From Gnetum montanum (lineage: Eukaryota; Streptophyta; Gnetopsida; Gnetales; Gnetaceae), in the NCBI GenBank assembly GCA_015680685.1, contig MNCI01028318.1:277669-341668 (forward strand): a stretch of 64,000 nucleotides of DNA, in the 5' to 3' direction. A program made the position numbers and the translations under genes. Below the pieces are notes generated by a model. That model was not told where the DNA came from and searched no databases. It worked only from the letters and a program-made list of their open reading frames with translations. Positions 22,596 through 34,370 of this stretch are shown here, piece after piece. How positions within the stretch are numbered: the stretch's first letter is position 1; each line of letters starts with the position of its first letter.

Positions 22596-25259
22596 TTAGA
22601 ATCTGGTGCCCCTGAACACAGTGGCCTCCTCGCCCCAATTTGTGTAGAAGGATTGGGTGTCCATCTCTGAGTCAGCCACCATTTTGGGCAGAATTTGTGT
22701 CCACCTCATGCACGAGACCCAGCGCCAAAGATCTGGGCAACGTTGGAGGGCTGTAATAGGTGGCTCGAGGTGGACATGCGGATCCATTGCAATAGTAATT
22801 TCGTGCCAGAGTTTTCGGACCCTGCCAGGCAGCACTACAGTAGGAGGGAGGGCCGCCCCTTTAAAGATGCAGTCACTCCTGGTACACTATAGGATCCAGA
22901 GCGCCGCCAGCGTCGGTGAATTACCAGAGAAATCTTGGGAATGAAGACCTACCTTTCGCCAGAATTACCTGGTCACGTGGCACTCATGCACGAAGTGCTG
23001 TAGCGTTCCTGTGTGTTGATTGCATAGCGGGCAATGGTTACTAATTGTCAGGCCATGTGTCTGCAGTAAGGCCCGAACAGGGAGAGCATGGTGAAGGATC
23101 AACCACCCAAACATTTTAATTTTTTCCAGTAGAATGCCCTTCCAAAGCCGCATCCATTGTGGATCGGTCGTGAACTATTTCTGGAGGAGCTATTAGGGTT
23201 GCAGGGAGATCTCATCTTTGTGGCCCAGCGATCTTACGTGTGTGCATAGCTGCCTTCATATGTGGGAGTCAGAGTTGGCCGCTGCCTAGGGGCTATATTT
23301 CTGCCATAGGATTCGTGCCTAGAGGGAGGGGTCATCATTCGTTGTAGAAAGTTGTCGGAGAAGTCTTTGTCTTCCTAAGGCTGCTTCAACCATGAGAGGG
23401 AGTATGTCAATCCCCCCTGCAGTATGGGGCCGCGCAGTTTTGGCCCATTCCTCCAGGTGCATCTTTTTCCCTCCCTTGCCTCTCGACCACACGAAGTTGC
23501 GGATAATCGTATCGATTTTTGTGGCAACTCCGGAGGGCGGGGAGGCCATCGAGGCAGCAAACCTCGCCATGGCCCCCAACATAGTAGATGCTATCATGAT
23601 TTTCCCTTTGTGGGATAGGAAGCTATTTGTCTAGTGCATCATGCGTTTTTGGATTCGCATGATGAGAGCCTGCCAGGTTCGCAGTCTGTGCCAGTTGTGG
23701 ATGGGGATGCCCAGATATTTGTCTTTCACCTCCCCAGGTAGGATCCCTAGGATTTGAATGACCTTGTTGCGTATCGTAGGATGGGTGTGTGTGAAATATA
23801 ACATGGATTTCCCTAAGTTGGGTGCTAGTCCCACTTCACGGTGCAACCAATTCAGCGTTCTCATTAACACCCTGGCCTGCGGCACGATGGCCCTGGTGAA
23901 GATCATGGTTTCATCTGTGTAATGGGCGGTTAGACATGCGATGCCATGCATATTTAGCCCCTGGACTTCTTCTTCGGCATAATATGTTTGTAGGAGGTCC
24001 ATCATCATTAGGAAAAGGAGCTGAGAGAGAGGGTTGCCTTGTCAAAGCCCGCGTCCAGTCCCATGAAAGCCCCACAGGTCCCCATCAATATCCAATGAGT
24101 ACCGCCCTCCTCGTTGGATCTGTAGGCAGAGCTCCACGAAAGCCTTGTCAAAGCCTTTCATGTGCAGCACAACCCTCAGGGTGGCCCAACCTAGAGAATT
24201 GTAAGCCTTGGTAATGTCTAGCTTGATGCAAAGGCCTGGTAATTTAGCGACCCGAAGGGAGTGCTGAATTTCCTGCAGCAGTAGGACTTGATCTTGAAGA
24301 TGATGGCCCTTCATAAAAGCAACCTGGTTTTCCCCCACCAGTCGTGCCAAAAAAGGGACCGCAGCCTGGCAACAAGCATGCGAGAAAATAAACGCAGGAG
24401 TGAGTTGTAGACTCCGATGGGGCGGAAATGTCCTGGGGATGTGGGATTCTCCGTCTTTGGCAGCAGGACCACGTGGGAGTAGTTGATTTCTTTGCGAACC
24501 TGACGCCACGTCAGCATGTAGTGAAAGGCATCTAGCAGGTTCGCCCCCAGAATGTCCTCGAATTCACGGAAGAATTCAATGGGCCATCCATCTGGCCCTA
24601 GGGCCTTATCCACTAGCATATCCTGTAGCACGATTCGGACCTCTTGGCATAAGAAAGGTTGCAGAAGCCACGAGTTGTCAGCTGGGTTTAAAATTTTTTG
24701 CACTGGCACCAAAATCATGTCCATTGGCTGCCACTTCTAGACCTACTGCCAGTATTGCAGGAGTCTGGCCACACCAGAGTATGGGTGCAATTGTTCTCCT
24801 TGCATGAGACACTACATCATTCATTGGTGAGTTCCATGGTGTGTCTTCACCGCTGCAAAAAAGAATTTCTTGTGCCGATCCCCTACCCTTAGCCACTGCA
24901 CGTGGGCCTGTTGGTGCCAATATTCTTCCTCTTCGTGGTGCAGAAGTTGTAGCTTGGCCTGGAGGGAGAGTTCCTCGCATGTGTGATCTGCCCCTTGCTC
25001 TTGTTGCTTCTGAATTGTCTGTAGCGTGGCCTGGATCTGAGTTCGGTATCCTTTGAAACTATATTTTTCTGCTGTTTCAGTGGTTTTAATTCGACTTTTG
25101 AGGGTCTTTAATCCATCTTTCAAAAATTCACGTGGGTCCATCAAGGTTGTATATCCCTGCCAGATGTCCAGAACTAGCTCACCCAGCCACGACTTGCGTA
25201 GCTAGGTGCGTTAGAACCAGAACGGGCTAGGGCCTTGAAACAGGTCATGTTCCAGCTGG
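22596..25259 (-). pseudogene. LINE ORF2 reverse transcriptase and zf-RVT region
   Basis: Continues ORF2 on the minus strand. WLRVGDRHKKFFF near 24880 is the pre-RT linker. RT blocks: ALGPDGWPIEFF near 24600, HFRPIGVYNSLL near 24420, VAFMKGHHLQDQVLLLQEI near 24320, LCIKLDITKAYNSLGW near 24220 (catalytic D of KAYD is N), QGNPLSQ near 24035 (family: QGDPLSP) and YTDETM near 23905 (family: Y/FADDT). Then ILPGEVKDKYLGIPI near 23730. The zf-RVT domain at 23153-22965 reads CPLCNQHTGTLQHFVHEC. Three altered RT catalytic motifs and many frameshifts make it inactive. Confidence 0.88.
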
Positions 25260-25920
25260 CAGAGGAGGGGTCGATGATCTGAGGCCATCTGAGCACCTCC
25301 GTAGACGTGGATGTCCCATTCGGTCAGTAGCGCCTTACTGACCCACACTCGGTCAATCTGGGATTGAACCTGTGTTGTGCCCTATCTTTGATTGCTCTAG
25401 GTGTACTTGCACCCCGCGACTTCCATGTCGGTGAGGTCTGTACACTGTAACAACGCGAGAGATTTGGGTGCCCCTGGGGGCTTTGTCATATTGTCTCCAG
25501 TCTTCTCCCAGCGGTAGAGCCTTTGGTTGAAGTCTCTGATCAGTAACCATCCAGTGTTGTTGGGGACAAGTCCCATGACCTGGGATAGCTCCTGGAGGCA
25601 GTTTTGCCATCCTTGAGTGTCGTATACATTCGTTACCCACACGTCCGGCCCTGGCAGGTGCACTGTGATGCACCAATCGGAAGTGTCCAGGACATATGAG
25701 TTCACCTTGATGAGGACTGCGAGGCCTCCCGCACGCCCCTTGTTGGTTGTCAGATGGTTGTGCCACCTCGGCCATTGTAGCACATGAGCTTCCGTCTGTT
25801 GAAGTTTCGTTTCTTGTAAACACACAATATCACACCTCTCGTCTCGCACCATACATTGCAGCGTATGCCTTTTATATGGGGTACCCTGGCCCCTGCAGTT
25901 TCATGAGAGGACCTTCATGG
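25260..25920 (-). pseudogene. LINE ORF2 apurinic-type endonuclease
   Basis: Nicks target DNA to prime reverse transcription. From about 25920 on the minus strand: MKVLS, a stop where Trp is expected, NCRGQG, then CDIVCLQETK (catalytic Glu) near 25830, GGLAVLIKV, VWVTNVYD, WLLIRDFNQR (family: GDFN, Gly to Arg) and, after a frameshift, ASDHRPLLC near 25285 (catalytic Asp-His). The order and spacing fit the L1 endonuclease. The W-to-stop and frameshift mark decay. Confidence 0.85.
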
Positions 25921-26599
25921 GGACATGTGTCGGTTGTAAACCTCCTAGAGTGTGGGCTGCACTCCCAAATCAACGAATAGTTGCGTAGCCTTGTGTCGGT
26001 AGGTGTTGTTGTCTGGTCATCCAACCTTGGCCGCTGGCAGTGATACCGCCATCCCCTGTTCGCGTAGTATCCACTTCCCCCGAGAGGGGAGTTGGGCCAT
26101 GCCAAACCACGACTAGTGTTAATCTAGTCCGTTACCAGTGGCGGAGACAATCCCCCCCAGGAAGGGCCCTCCCCCCCAGAAGTGGGGATGCAAGGCAACT
26201 CGTAGCAGCCCTGCTTTGATTCGGTTCTTGTCTGGGTGCTCGTCTTCTGGGTGCCCTCGGGGGCCAGAGCCCCAACCCCTGCCAGCACGTGATAATAGGA
26301 CTTACTCGCCATACTTGGCTTGGCTTCCCGTCCAGTCTCCGACAGCCCTTCCCCGCGTGTGTCCTTCATTGATTTTCACTGCACACTCCGTGACCAGGAA
26401 GTGGCCGACTATTAGCCTCGATCTTACCTTGAGTCCCACCAGCCTTGGGAGGTCGTTCCCAGTGAAGTGGATCCCCCCCAGTACGCTGCCGAGTGCCACC
26501 ACTGGGCACCTGTGGTTTCTGATTGGTGACTCAGCCTTTTTTGCCTATAAGATGCCACCCATCCTCCGATGTGGGTGCGTTACGATTGTGATGGGCTGG

Positions 26600-27370
26600 G
26601 TCGCCCCCATTCAGGAGTCCATCGCCAGGGGTGGTGCCATCGGCAGGTTTTCAAACTGAACACGAACCCTCTCCTTGCCTAGATCTGTGTCTAGTACTAG
26701 CGCCTTGACCGGCTCCATTGGTTGAAGAGGCCGCCACACGCAGAACCACGTGAAACCTAGGTGTTCCATAGCCATGGTGAAATGGTCGAACTTGATAAAC
26801 TCGCAGAACAACTTTGTAAGCGATTGTAGGAACTTTGTCGACCAGTATTCAAGGAGGAGGCCATGCAGCCGCACCCAGACCGGCGCCCGCTCAAACAGAG
26901 TCGGATCCCGGTGAGCCCTCGAGTGCCAGGACACAAGAGCCAAACCTGGTGCTCCATAGAACCAAGGTCCCCCAAGAGCCAAACCTGGTGCTCCATAGAA
27001 CCAAGGTCCCCCACCAGTATTCGCTCCCGTTCCTCCAATGAGGCAAAACAAAACAGGAGGCAGTCCCATTTAACCGTCATCGTCTCTAACCCCACGCTGC
27101 CCAGCGCCGGATCAGATCTATGCATGGTCGTGCCCCTTCAAACACAAATTTTCTTATGAGGCTGCACTCCAATCTTTCCAGTGTGTCCGTGTCTGGGCGT
27201 CTGACTTTAATCCTCAGCGCTGATCCTTCTCTGGAGTACTCACCGAAATCTCTGACCCTCTGCCTCTCCTCTGACTTGGTCGTGTCTGCCGATCCTGCCG
27301 TCACGCCTTGGGCCGTCTCGCTTGCCTCCACTCCTTGGGCCGTGTCTGCCGCTCCTTGAACGCTCTGCAT
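26600..27370 (-). pseudogene. LINE ORF1 (DUF4283-like RNA-binding protein)
   Basis: ORF1 of plant L1-type LINEs encodes an RNA chaperone of the RNP. On the minus strand a first piece (27370-27086) has an acidic Ala/Glu/Thr-rich start, then SLIRKFVFEGARP. After a frameshift, 27069-26611 reads APVWVRLHGLLLEYWSTKF, KLFCEFIKFDHFT and RVQFENLPMAPPLA, which match the DUF4283 pattern (PVWVRLPGLPLEYW...IG...). A 13-residue in-frame duplication (GAPGLALGGPWFY) lies at 26935-27012. No zinc knuckle is visible downstream of the domain. Confidence 0.75.
26935..27012 (-). repeat. 39-bp in-frame tandem duplication in LINE ORF1
   Basis: Two copies of a 39-base unit beginning AAGAGCCAAACCTGGTGCTC on the plus strand (26935 and 26974), essentially identical, adding 13 residues without shifting the frame. 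Confidence 0.9.
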
Positions 27371-27388
27371 TTCCGCTCCGTCACCGGC

Positions 27389-27560
27389 GTTTTGAAATAG
27401 GTTTCCACTTTAAAGAAAAAGCTCAAAACATTACATTTTTTAAATTTAAAAATGCTATATAATTTGGTAACGTTGGAAAACCTTTGAACATGGTAGCAAC
27501 AAATCTATTGTGTTTTTGAAACTGGTTTTCATTTCCAAAACGAAAAATGTAAAACACTAC
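27389..27560 (+). repeat. AT-rich repeat units right of the GC-rich LINE
   Basis: GAAATAGGTTTCCACTTTAA...GAAAACCTTTGAACATGGTAGCA matches 21511-21624. A further partial unit follows at 27514-27560 (GAAACTGGTTTTCATTTCC). Confidence 0.75.
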
Positions 27561-28399
27561 AAATCCGTCATGTTTGTGGCAAACTATGCTTATCCTTTTA
27601 AGCAAGAGAAGAGACGTGCACTACATTGGGCCACGAGGAAGTAGTAGTTACTGTTACATTTTCACCAATGATTTTTGAAAATGTGGTTAATCACTGATCT
27701 CGTGATTAATCCCCGCTCCAAGTTATGACGAGCCGCTTTGATTGGAGATTCAATTGTTTATCACGTGGGACCAAGAAATTACGATAAATTGTGCATTCAA
27801 CCAATTTTCCACTAGAACAATTAAAGGAATATTAAATTGAAAAAAAATAATGAAAAGATTTTAATATAATAAATAAGCAAATACAAAACAGTTTTTAAAA
27901 AGTCATGTCTTTCTTTCAACCTCACTCTATTTTGAATTTAATTTTTTTTTTTACAAAATTTGGAAGCATGTTGCATTTATAGTTTTTACATTTTATAGCT
28001 TTACCTTAGGTGTAGGCAACTTTAAATATCTATTTATTCTATGTGAAACATGTAAAAATTTGAATCTTCTTAAGATCCATTTTTCAATGGTTTATTTTAA
28101 AAATGTAGATAATAATTATAATTTTTAATGTTAAATATAATGATTTAAATTCAAACATTAATCAAAGTTTAGCAAATAAGCACCTAACTATATCCTTTTT
28201 GCATCATATATTAATTATTTTTTATTAAATATCTTTGATTTATTAATAGTGTGTCTTAATTAAGTTTTAAAATATTAGAAAATAATGTATTTTAAATTAT
28301 AAATTTAGTTTTAATGTGTTGATATTTTTTCCAAAGTGCTAAGTTTATCCAACTTAAATTTTTAAGCTGAGTGTCTTTCTAAGTTTTTAATTATTGATT
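27561..28399. other. AT-rich DNA without recognised feature
   Basis: Only low-complexity AT-rich sequence was seen, with no supportable gene or terminus. Confidence 0.5.
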
Positions 28400-28910
28400 T
28401 CAACCACCTTGAGTAATCTATGGAGCTACCGATTGGTCCAAGGAGAATCAATTTGCAAAAATGGAAACTATTTTAGGATTACTACTCCAATGTTAAATAG
28501 AAGCCACAATATTAGCAACAAAGACTAAAGATCAAATGGATAAGGGAAGGAGATGAATATACTAATTTTTTTCATCTTTATGCTTCTTTTAAGAAGGCTA
28601 GATCTTTTATTTCCCAATTGCAACACCTAGATGATAACATAACCTCAGAGCCTATGGAAATTGCTTGAATTATTGCTTTCTCCTATATTGATTTGCTAGG
28701 TACAAGTATTTATTGTGATAAGTGTGATATTTAACAAATGATATCTTTCTTAAATTGATGTCTATTTGAAGTTGATATCCAAGCTCATAATATGTCTTCC
28801 ATAGCAAGTGAAATTTATCAACTTGTTATAGACATGCCCAACAATAAATGCCTAGAAGTTGATACTTATCCTAATGACTTTTTCAAAAAGCTTATTGAGC
28901 TATTGTTGGG
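28400..28910 (+). pseudogene. LINE ORF2 linker and RT N-terminus fragment
   Basis: With frameshifts this reads as the region between endonuclease and RT of a plant L1-type LINE: IKWIREGDEYTNFFHLYASF near 28528 (family: W..DGD.NT.FFH), FISQLQHLDDNITSEP near 28600, IDLLGT near 28690, then IASEIYQLVIDMPNNK from 28801 and PNDFFKKLIELL at 28871-28906 (family: MPNDKAPGPDGF...FFKKFW). Similarity stops there; the rest of the open frame to 29037 is unrelated. It is a different part of ORF2 from the 205-825 fragment. Confidence 0.75.
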
Positions 28911-29316
28911 AATGTTGTTGATAGGGCCCCCACACCCCCCTCTTCCTAGTCAAGACCACAATAAGTCTATCAATGGTACACGTAGTGAACCAGTCATAAA
29001 CTTCGAAGATGAGGAAACCGTGAATTGCAAAGTATAATTGTGTATATCATTGTATTTAATACATGAAAATATTATAATACATATGATACATGTTAAGAAA
29101 CCCATGTTGCCACATCAGAGAAATAATAATTTTTATAATATTTATGTATTTTAGATATGTAATGTATAAAATAATAACTAAAAATCATTGCAATACCTTG
29201 TGGAATAAGGATAATGTTCACACATAAAAAAAGAAATAAAACACACTATTATGTCATAATGCCTTACAGGACATGTGTAACATGGAAATCAAATATACAT
29301 GCAAACCAGGTCATAA
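28911..29316. other. AT-rich flank of element B
   Basis: No gene supported. It ends in GCCCT (29317-29321), the left target-site copy of element B. Confidence 0.5.
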
Positions 29317-29321
29317 GCCCT

Positions 29322-30140
29322 TGATGAGTAGTGGAGCAATCTAACACCCAACCATACAAGTTATGAGTGTTCACGTGCAACCTGATTGTAATCTGTGGAT
29401 GGTCAATGTTGATATGCTAGTAATTGAATTAAGCTTGTGATTGCTGTCTTCTCACTTCAAGCTAGTAAGGTCTAAGCGCATGGTTTAGCTTATAGTCAGG
29501 CATATGATAAGTGATGTTGATGGGACACTAACACTCCTGGTGGTAAGCATGGTGAAAAATATTAAAGTCTATCTAACTAAGAAAAAAAAACCTATTCTAG
29601 CATGTTGTGATGGATAATCATTCCTAATTTACCAGACATGTCTTAAGCTCATGTAATTGTCATTGGGATTACCAAGTATCACCCTACTAAGCAAACCAAG
29701 CGGTAATACTACTGGGATTACCAGATGATCACACTTAACGCTCAAAATCAATCATATCCAATTTTCTTACTATTAGAAAGTAAAAATAAAGCGCTTGGGA
29801 AAAGTAAAGTGTTAATCTAGTAAAGTAGTAAACATTAAGCTAAGTAAGTAGTAAATAGAATGCTGAGTGAAAAATAGTAAACTAAGAGAACATTGCAATG
29901 GTGGAAAATAGTTTCATCTTTATTTCCATTCACAACTTGTGCCCAAGTACAAACTATTCGAATAAAGATTCCATTCACTATGAAACACCACATTGCGGGC
30001 ATTTACTATTGCTAAGTCTACATTAGGAAATCAAACTACAAGAGTTTAGTTACTATGTGAATGAAAGTTATGTAGATTACGCACCCAAGTGTTGTATTTA
30101 TAGGGCAGCACACATCCTGAGATATCATATCAACTCATGT
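29322..30140 (-). repeat. Element B 3' LTR, U3 start deleted
   Basis: Matches the B 5' LTR pieces throughout, from TGATGAGTAG at the left end to a TATA box (minus-strand TATAAATAC, about 30095-30102) and one GATATC near 30120. The outer U3 (~80-100 bases, including the TGATAAAGTC start) is missing; third-ORF sequence joins near 30140. Confidence 0.85.
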
Positions 30141-32111
30141 CTTGGTCGATCCTCATAAGTTGTTCTCTTAATTGATGGATGCTTTCTTTAAGAACATTTT
30201 TCTATTTTTCTACATTGGTCAACCTTGTGTTATTTGCAGCTAACTACTTATTCTCTTCTTGCAAGGCAATGAGTCCTTTAGCATGGCCATATGTTTGGGC
30301 TTCTACTACTGAAGTATCCCATACTACTTTCTTCTTCTCCTTTTCCATTTACATGTTTCGATCAACCAGCCTATTCACATGGTAATTTATGAACTGTTCT
30401 AGTTGATTTGGGACAACAAACTATGCAAGATCCATTCTTTTAGCTCAAAGGGTAGTTAGTTCTTCTTATAGCCTTTTGACTTTATTCTTAGCGTGTTTTG
30501 CCCTGGTCTCTACCATGAACAACTTTCCCTTAGTGGATATTAGTTTAGAATGTACTACAGTGATATCACCAAGGATATCAAAATGATTTTGCATGAATTG
30601 GCCTATCTGCAGTAGTCTATCAAGCACGTCCTCATGTTCTATAGGATTCAATGAAGAACTGACAAGTATTTAGGTATCTCTTACTCTTGAAAGATTTGCT
30701 AGTGGCACAATAGGAACATTGAATGATTCTTTTATGTGATATGTGATCACTTCGGTTTCTCTTGCTGCATCTTGATGTTGCATTACCATAACTATGGCTC
30801 CTTCACTTGTTTCCAGCATTACTTGGAATGATGTAGTGTTTCCTAATATATGTTGTGATCATTCATCCCCTTCTAATTGCAATTAGCTATGTCCACTAGC
30901 AGGGTCTATGGAAACTATGGGTCGATTACATTGTCTATTACCTTATAAATATTGGCCTCCTCATGTGTTCCCCAATTGATAGTTTTTACAATTTATTGCA
31001 AATGGCTCATTGGTGGCCTATAATCCTACAGAAGTGGTAGTGGAACTTATTGATATTACTATTGTGCAATCTATTATTGACTGCTAGGCCTAGCTTATTG
31101 TTGCTAACCAGTAGCTGGGACATTACCAGTAAGTGCGGTGCTTACAATTCCCTCAGTGCCTACTAAGTTTTTCACCTAATCTTTCTTTGGGGGTATTAGT
31201 TTGAGCATTTCTGCATATGAAGCATTTTGGACCTTCCTAGGAATGTTGTTAGTCTACCCTAGGATTCCAACTTGTCTACATAACTTTCTAATAAGGTAAG
31301 GGAATAGGAGTGTCAACTTCCCTACCTTTTTCTCCTCAAACCATCTTTGAATATCAAGAAAGTAGAGATGGATGATGTTTGCATTGAATTTTCACATTAG
31401 GATAGTAGTTTTTCTAGCATCATATGTTGAGATTCAATTGAGCCTTTTAGTAGGGAATAGGTGATATGTGCCGATTTTGAAATATATTTTCTCTTTAGTG
31501 GTCAACTCACTATAATCCTTGTCATCTTTGCCATATGCCTGTTCCAACCATAGTTTTCTTTTATTAGTATCAAATATAGTGGAGAGTTGTGTCACTTTTT
31601 CCCCTTCATTGGACACATTAAGGGCTTTGGTAATTGCCTTCATTGAATAGGATACTGAGAATACCTCAATTTTAACTATTACATTAGCCTACTAGTTGTG
31701 CCAAAATTGGTATGTCTCTCCTAAATACCAATCATCCTTGCTCATGAATGTGGGCCATAGTGGTAATGCTTGAAGTTGCGTCTTCATTATTTCTAGAGAA
31801 AATTCCATGAATGGATCAAAAGTTGATTCCACAATAACTATGAACATGATTAAATTGTCCTAGATGGCCTAGAGGCAATCAGGCAACAACGTAAGCTACT
31901 ACCCTTATTTTGATGCTTCTGAAACTTTTGCCTCCACTTAGGTAGAGTGCTTTGTGGTAGGATTTTATTAATGAATGCTAAAAGATTGAGTTTCTTGCTC
32001 TGCATGTTCTACTTGTGGGGTTTGTTCCCTTGTTCGGCCTCTTCCATAGCCCCTTAGTCTTTTGCTCCTAGGTTGTGAAGGTCCTCCTTCTACTCCTCTC
32101 TTTGGGGCCAT
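30141..32111 (-). pseudogene. Element B third ORF (C-terminally deleted)
   Basis: Begins MAPKRGVEGGPSQPRSKR at 32111, directly after TTGTTGATTGTAG. A basic N-terminus is followed by FDPFMEFSLEIM near 31800, DWYLGETYQFW, then the best-conserved stretch at 31643-31434: KLWLEQAYGKDDKDYSEL, KIYFKIGTYHLFPTKRLN, and further on GKLTLLFPYLIRKLCRQVGI near 31280. C has the same segments, and D has the last one. This resembles by eye the 'putative plant transposon protein' domain (Pfam PF20167) found in plant retroelement ORFs. Downstream is Lys/Glu-rich and coiled-coil-like (TRAKHAKNKVKRL near 30490). It breaks off about two thirds of the way along the C copy. Confidence 0.75.
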
Positions 32112-34370
32112 CTACAATCAACAAGGATTTGAAATTATTAAAGTGTTTACACCAATTCTTAATAGCTCTTTTTTTTACTCATACCCTTTGCTAGATCAAG
32201 TTCTTATTATATTATGATTACAAAGTTAGAAAATGTTTCAAAAGGAACCCCTTAGATATTATGCTTAAAACCTTTTACTATTATTATTTTTGGTGCTTAT
32301 CTATGGCTTAAAGTAATTGGTGTGGTTTGTTAGGATAATTTTTAAGTTTTTTTGACCTTTATTTATTAACAAATTACAAAATTATTATTGTTCCTTTGTA
32401 CTGACCCTTTAAGATATCTTCCCAGTGTTTGAATTTTTTGGCTTAAATTTCAATGATATTGTACTAAATGCCCTTGTTCCCCCACCCACAACTAATTTTA
32501 GAGCTCTATGATCAACAAGGTTCAAGAATTTCAAAGATCAAAACTATGAGGTTAAAGTTATGAGTGTTGGAAGTTAGCATGTTAGAGCTTTTCTTGAAAG
32601 AAAAAATTGACAAAAAATTGCTTCTTAGAAAATGAGGAATGGAAAAATTTGCTAACTCCCCATGTGTATATATACTATATTTATATGAACAATGTCATAT
32701 ATCATATATCATAGATATGAAATTGTAAGACATTTGATATCATAGCTACGATATCAATGTGAAAAATTTCAAATTTTTCTTGGATTTTTCAAAGAAAAAA
32801 TGAATCAAGTAAAATGTATGGAAGATATGAACCATGTCTAAAGGATCCAAGTTCATTAATGATGCACAATTTTTGAGAATTTGTTAGTTAAAGTTCATAG
32901 AAAATAAATATTAGGAAATGAAAGTTTAGTGGATGGATAGGAGATGGTAATAAATTTTTGGTGTAGGAATGGATTTATTAGATTGGTAAGGGAAGTATTT
33001 ATTGATTGCATGGTTTTGGAAGGCATAAGATGATGTGGAATTACTTACCAAGTATGAAATACAAGAGTTATACAAGTGGATCCTCCCCAAAGTAGGCTAC
33101 AGTCCTTAGAGCCCTTGTATAGCCACATCTAAAAGCATCCTTAGGCACTTGAGGAGTTTAATGTAAGTCATACTTATTTAGCAAAACACACATGTTTGTA
33201 TTGCCAAATTGGGAAAACAGTGCTATATTACACAAAACCATAAGTTATGATTAACTATATAGTGAGATGAGATGGACTTTAGAAGGAATTGTAGAAATGG
33301 GGACATGAGGTGTCTTACCATAGGCATAATGAATTCTCGTGTGTTATTGTGGTTACAGTTATCATTAGCCCTTCCATCAAAGACTTTAGACCATTGTCCA
33401 ATGTTGTGTCATCCCTTAAGTTAAGTACCATAAGACTACCGTTGTTGCAAAGAGTACTACAACTTGGTGTATTGTGCAAGAGAGGAGTTTGTTCATTATA
33501 CTTCTTATTTATTTTTTAGATGTTTGAGAAGCCACCTACCTTCAAGCATGGGTAACATGCCTTACCAATGGGACTGCTAGAAATTTATTCTATGCATGGA
33601 TTTTATTTTTCCCTATGTTGACCTTACTAGAGGACTACCTTTAGGCATGGGTATCATGTCTTTCCAGTGACACTGTAAGGTAGCACTTATTATACTCTTA
33701 CTCTCACTTTTCATTAGATCTACAAGGATATAATACATCTCTAGCAATAGGATAGAATAGACAAAAGTGATCCAAGAGATTCCACAAATCCCCTTGATGC
33801 CACACACTTCTTATTCCCACTTGGGTTTTCACTTTTTTATCTAGGCTTAATGATCACAAATCGATTCTTAGCTTTATTAGAAAAAGAATATCATTATGGC
33901 CATGGTAAGAACCTCTTATTTTTGGAATTGGTGGATGGATGTTGTGGTCTCACTGTATAAATAATCAGTCTCTTATGATTGATAACATAGAGAAATCTTC
34001 ACCTTATTGGACTACATCTTACCTTATTCTTGGCATGTTTTATTAACAATGAAAAATATGTTTAAGAAAAATGAAAACAAGGTATGAAAAATTGTAGAAG
34101 ATAGTTAGAATGGAAAAAGATGAAAAAATGAAAAATGTTAAAAGAATGAAAAAGCAATAAAGAATTGGAAAATGTCAAATAATTGAAAAAGTATAAAAGA
34201 ATGAAAAGATATCAAAGAATGTCAAAAATCACTAAGAAAATAAAAAGATATAACAAAAATTATAATTGACAAAAATTAGAAAACAAAAAAGTTAAAAAGC
34301 ATTTATTAATTCCTACTTCATGATAAGGCATCTCCCCCATGACTGAACTCATGGGTGAGTGTTTGGAAAA
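32112..34370 (-). other. Element B spacer with conserved blocks and internal promoter-like segment
   Basis: In element orientation: an A/T tract rich in AATG(A)AAAA on the plus strand (34310-34080), a block shared with C (33960-33890), two copies of the GACATG-TACCCATGCC block (33680-33625 and 33576-33531), then GATATC repeats (32760-32690) and CATATAAATATAGTATATAT (about 32690-32664), a G-rich GTGGGTGGGGG near 32480, and TTGTTGATTGTAG before the third-ORF ATG. The GATATC/TATA arrangement copies the layout of the element's own LTR promoter. Confidence 0.6.

Larger units (their letters stand above)
21640..27388 (-). mobile_element. GC-rich L1-type LINE, near full length
   Basis: A minus-strand LINE with ORF1 (27370-26611), endonuclease (25920-25260), reverse transcriptase (about 24724-23631), zf-RVT (23153-22965) and a long 3' part to about 21640. 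It is far more GC-rich than everything around it and switches sharply to AT-rich DNA at both ends. Frames are broken repeatedly, so it is dead. Near its 3' end is a 14-base palindrome, GAGCTATATAGCTC (21668-21681). Copies of an AT-rich repeat flank both ends (21511-21624 and 27391-27503). I saw no RNase H domain. Confidence 0.85.
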
